This document shows, in pieces, positions 6,076-7,102 of a stretch of DNA of 7,102 nucleotides. The stretch comes from Proteobacteria bacterium UBA4457 (GTDB lineage Bacteria; Pseudomonadota; Gammaproteobacteria; Ga0077536): positions 1 through 7,102 of the forward strand of contig DGOV01000130.1 in NCBI GenBank assembly GCA_002390205.1, in the 5' to 3' direction. The notes under the pieces were generated by a model that saw only the letters and a program-made list of their open reading frames with translations, did not search any database and was not told the origin of the DNA. Each line of letters opens with the position of its first letter. Position 1 is the first letter of the stretch. The position numbers were made by a program, and so were the translations under genes.

Positions 6076-6318
6076 TTAATCTTGATCAGGTAGGGCAGCA
6101 AAGGGCGTTAGATCGTCACCGTTTACTGATAACTGCGAAACTTTTTGTTCGGCCTCTCTAAGGGCTTCCTGGCATTTTTTTGTTAGGTTGACACCATGCT
6201 CGAACTGTTTAATTGATTCTTCAAGATTAAATTCTCCATGCTCCATGTTGTCTACTATAGCTTCAAGCTCTTTCATGGCATCTTCAAAATTGAACAAGGG
6301 GGCAGCTTTTTTGGTCAT
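6076..6318 (-). CDS. xseB: Exodeoxyribonuclease VII small subunit
   Basis: XseB pairs in several copies with XseA to form exonuclease VII, which degrades single-stranded DNA from both ends into short oligonucleotides. The 80-residue length equals E. coli XseB. The two-helix hairpin is clear: FEDAMKELEAIVDNMEHGE (11-29) is the family signature, followed by LEESIKQFEHGVNL and a second helix to about residue 64. The start at ATG 6316-6318 is preceded by GCGGAA (6325-6330) at 6 nt. It is the first gene of an xseB-ispA operon, a common gammaproteobacterial arrangement with no clear mechanistic link between products. A long inverted repeat at 6333-6376 lies 14 nt upstream of the start codon. Confidence 0.95.
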   Translation of the reverse strand: MTKKAAPLFNFEDAMKELEAIVDNMEHGEFNLEESIKQFEHGVNLTKKCQEALREAEQKVSQLSVNGDDLTPFAALPDQD

Positions 6319-6332
6319 AAATTTTCCGCAAA

Positions 6333-6376
6333 CCGTTTAGGTGGTTGATAATTTTTATACATTATCCACTAAACGG
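6333..6376. repeat. Long bulged inverted repeat in the xseB upstream region
   Basis: The left arm (6333-6352) reads CCGTTTAG-G-TGG-TTG-ATAAT and the right arm (6361-6376) is ATTATCCACTAAACGG. All 16 bases of the right arm pair with the left arm, leaving bulges of 1 and 3 nt and a loop of TTTTATAC. Its inner part, GATAAT-N8-ATTATC, resembles a Fur box but has one extra central base. Possible -10 elements for xseB (GATAAT, TATAAA on the minus strand) lie inside it. It may be a two-fold operator or a leader hairpin; I see no T-run supporting a terminator. Confidence 0.7.
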
Positions 6377-6403
6377 GGCTAGATCGAAATTCTTGTGTAG
6401 CTA

Positions 6404-6433
6404 TTGACTTTTCTCTCCCTTAGCATTTAGACT
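6404..6433 (+). promoter_or_regulatory. Probable promoter of the rubrerythrin gene
   Basis: TTGACT (6404-6409, 5/6) is followed after 18 nt by TAGACT (6428-6433, 4/6). This -10 hexamer is itself the left arm of the first palindrome. The predicted leader is about 50 nt and contains the second palindrome. A weaker alternative is TTTAGA (6443-6448), 17 nt, TAAACT (6466-6471). Confidence 0.5.
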
Positions 6434-6460
6434 GAGTCTAGTTTTAGACTTGGTCTAAAA
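6428..6460. promoter_or_regulatory. Two tandem palindromic operators at the rubrerythrin promoter
   Basis: Palindrome 1 is TAGACT-G-AGTCTA (6428-6440) and palindrome 2 is TTTTAGAC-TTG-GTCTAAAA (6442-6460); both have perfect arms (6 and 8 bp) built on the same TAGAC half-site. Their centres (6434 and 6451) are 17 bp apart. They overlap the likely -10 and the start of the transcript, the usual place for repressor binding. The regulator is unknown. The second box has the geometry of the Irr/ICE box of alphaproteobacteria (TTTAGAA-N3-TTCTAAA) but with different inner bases; an Rrf2- or Fur-superfamily repressor is a reasonable guess. Confidence 0.7.
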
Positions 6461-6492
6461 ACTTGTAAACTAAATTTAGGGAGCTATCCATT

Positions 6493-6909
6493 ATGTCTTT
6501 AAAAGGCAGTAAAACTGAAGAGAATTTAAAAGCGGCGTTCGCTGGAGAATCACAGGCAAATAGACGTTATCTATATTTTGCCCAGAAAGCTGACATCGAA
6601 GGGTACAACGATGTTTCTGCGGTATTTCGTTCTACGGCAGAAGGTGAAACTGGCCATGCTCACGGTCACCTAGAATACCTTGAAGCTGTTGGAGACCCTG
6701 CTACAGGTGAACCGATAGGTACTACAGATCTCAACCTTAAAGCAGCAATCGCTGGTGAGACTCATGAGTACTCAGACATGTATCCAGGAATGGCAAAAGC
6801 TGCTCGAGAAGAGGGTTTTGATGAGATCGCTGAGTGGTTTGAAACTTTAGCAAAAGCTGAAAGATCCCATGCCAATCGGTTTCAAAAAGCTCTAGATAGT
6901 ATGGCCTAA
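6493..6909 (+). CDS. Rubrerythrin-family diiron protein without rubredoxin domain
   Basis: Rubrerythrins are diiron four-helix proteins that reduce hydrogen peroxide in the cytoplasm. The 138 residues cover only the erythrin domain; the C-terminal rubredoxin Fe-Cys4 domain of classical rubrerythrin is absent, and there is no cysteine at all. All diiron ligands can be assigned: Glu19, Glu52 and His55 (ExxH), Glu89, Glu92, Glu123 and His126 (ExxH). The protein is visibly an internal duplication: NLKAAFAGES (11-20) recurs as NLKAAIAGET (81-90), with ligands offset by about 70 residues. ATG 6493 follows AGGGAG (6478-6483) at 9 nt. It lies 68 nt upstream of a GlpC/HdrB-like Fe-S protein gene, a pairing I recall from many proteobacteria, and that protein might supply its electrons. 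Regulation is probably through the palindromes just upstream. Confidence 0.95.
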   Translation: MSLKGSKTEENLKAAFAGESQANRRYLYFAQKADIEGYNDVSAVFRSTAEGETGHAHGHLEYLEAVGDPATGEPIGTTDLNLKAAIAGETHEYSDMYPGMAKAAREEGFDEIAEWFETLAKAERSHANRFQKALDSMA

Positions 6910-6925
6910 GTAGAAATTGATCCTA

Positions 6926-6960
6926 GGGGCTGGTAATAACCAGCCTCAATACTTTTGTTT
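6926..6960 (+). terminator. Hairpin between rubrerythrin and the Fe-S protein gene
   Basis: GGGGCTGGT (6926-6934) pairs with ACCAGCCTC (6939-6947) in a 9-bp stem with one G-U pair and loop AATA. A broken T-run, TTTTGTTT (6953-6960), starts 5 nt after the stem. It lies 16 nt after the rubrerythrin stop. The weak T tract and the distance fit a leaky terminator or an mRNA-stabilising 3' hairpin, giving more rubrerythrin than downstream protein. Confidence 0.55.
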
Positions 6961-6977
6961 AAGCGAGAACGCACAAT

Positions 6978-7102
6978 ATGGCTGACATTGAACGTCGAGA
7001 GGGTAGTCTTGAGGCTCCGACTCGGCATGCTCTAGACTGGAAATCAGAAGAGTTCAAAGATCCTGACGCTCTCACTAGTGAATTAGAAAGAGTATTCGAC
7101 GT
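6978..7102 (+). CDS. GlpC/HdrB-like Fe-S oxidoreductase (N-terminal part)
   Basis: Only the first 41 codons are present; the frame stays open to the right edge. The sequence begins MADIERREGSLEAPTRHALD and continues through DWKSEEF to SELERVFD, which I recognise as the N-terminus of a family annotated as heterodisulfide-reductase-related or GlpC-like Fe-S proteins found next to rubrerythrin and DUF3501 genes. The cysteine clusters that would prove it come later and are outside the window. Start ATG 6978-6980 has a weak GAG (6965-6967) upstream. Expected role, from family and context only: cytoplasmic electron transfer, perhaps to rubrerythrin. Confidence 0.75.
   Translation, partial: MADIERREGSLEAPTRHALDWKSEEFKDPDALTSELERVFD

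Noticed and set aside
6072..6101. TTG start adding ten residues to IspA
   Set aside because: It would overlap xseB by 26 nt; ATG 6071 gives the family length and sits 4 nt after the xseB stop.
6347..6366. Canonical Fur box
   Set aside because: GATAAT and ATTATC are 8 nt apart instead of 7 and the central bases do not match, so I kept it only as part of the longer inverted repeat.
1..7102. Mobile elements, CRISPR arrays, tRNA or rRNA genes, toxin-antitoxin or defence systems
   Set aside because: No transposase, repeat-spacer pattern, cloverleaf or defence-type domain is seen. The mazG here is the housekeeping two-domain type and has no mazEF beside it.

Overview
The window looks like chromosomal DNA of a moderately AT-rich gammaproteobacterium, possibly marine or related to the Pseudomonas/Cellvibrio side of the class. 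The evidence is a full-length Hsp15 (HslR), an OprI-like alanine-zipper lipoprotein, an E. coli-type two-domain MazG, an xseB-ispA pair and a MoaB of E. coli length. All genes are intact except the two cut by the window edges. I see no insertion sequence, phage gene, tRNA, rRNA or CRISPR.

Layout. Positions 1-1864 (minus strand) hold a coxM-coxS-coxL-ordered molybdenum hydroxylase operon: FAD subunit, 2Fe-2S subunit and the first 159 residues of the molybdopterin subunit. Upstream on the same strand is hslR (2012-2416). Divergent from hslR is moaB (2483-3001), whose 3' end overlaps or abuts a LysM-YkuD L,D-transpeptidase gene (to 3939). That gene converges on an OprI/Lpp-like lipoprotein gene (3946-4188, minus). 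mazG (4389-5174, plus) then converges on the xseB-ispA operon (6318 to 5181, minus). Finally a rubrerythrin gene (6493-6909, plus) leads into a GlpC/HdrB-like Fe-S oxidoreductase gene that runs off the right edge (from 6978).

Functional links. MoaB belongs to molybdopterin cofactor synthesis, and the neighbouring hydroxylase needs that cofactor. The L,D-transpeptidase and the lipoprotein with a C-terminal lysine look like an enzyme and its substrate for tethering the outer membrane to peptidoglycan. MazG, XseB and IspA are housekeeping functions (nucleotide pool cleaning, exonuclease VII, farnesyl diphosphate synthesis). The rubrerythrin and Fe-S protein resemble a recurring oxidative-stress/redox gene pair.

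The most interesting signals are non-coding. Two tandem perfect palindromes sharing a TAGAC half-site lie at and just downstream of a likely rubrerythrin promoter (6428-6460). A long bulged inverted repeat (6333-6376) sits in front of xseB. A strong hairpin separates rubrerythrin from the Fe-S gene (6926-6960). In the proteins, the hydroxylase small subunit has an extra residue in its first cysteine motif, and MazG departs from its usual N-terminal signature. I did not find a clearly new multi-gene system.
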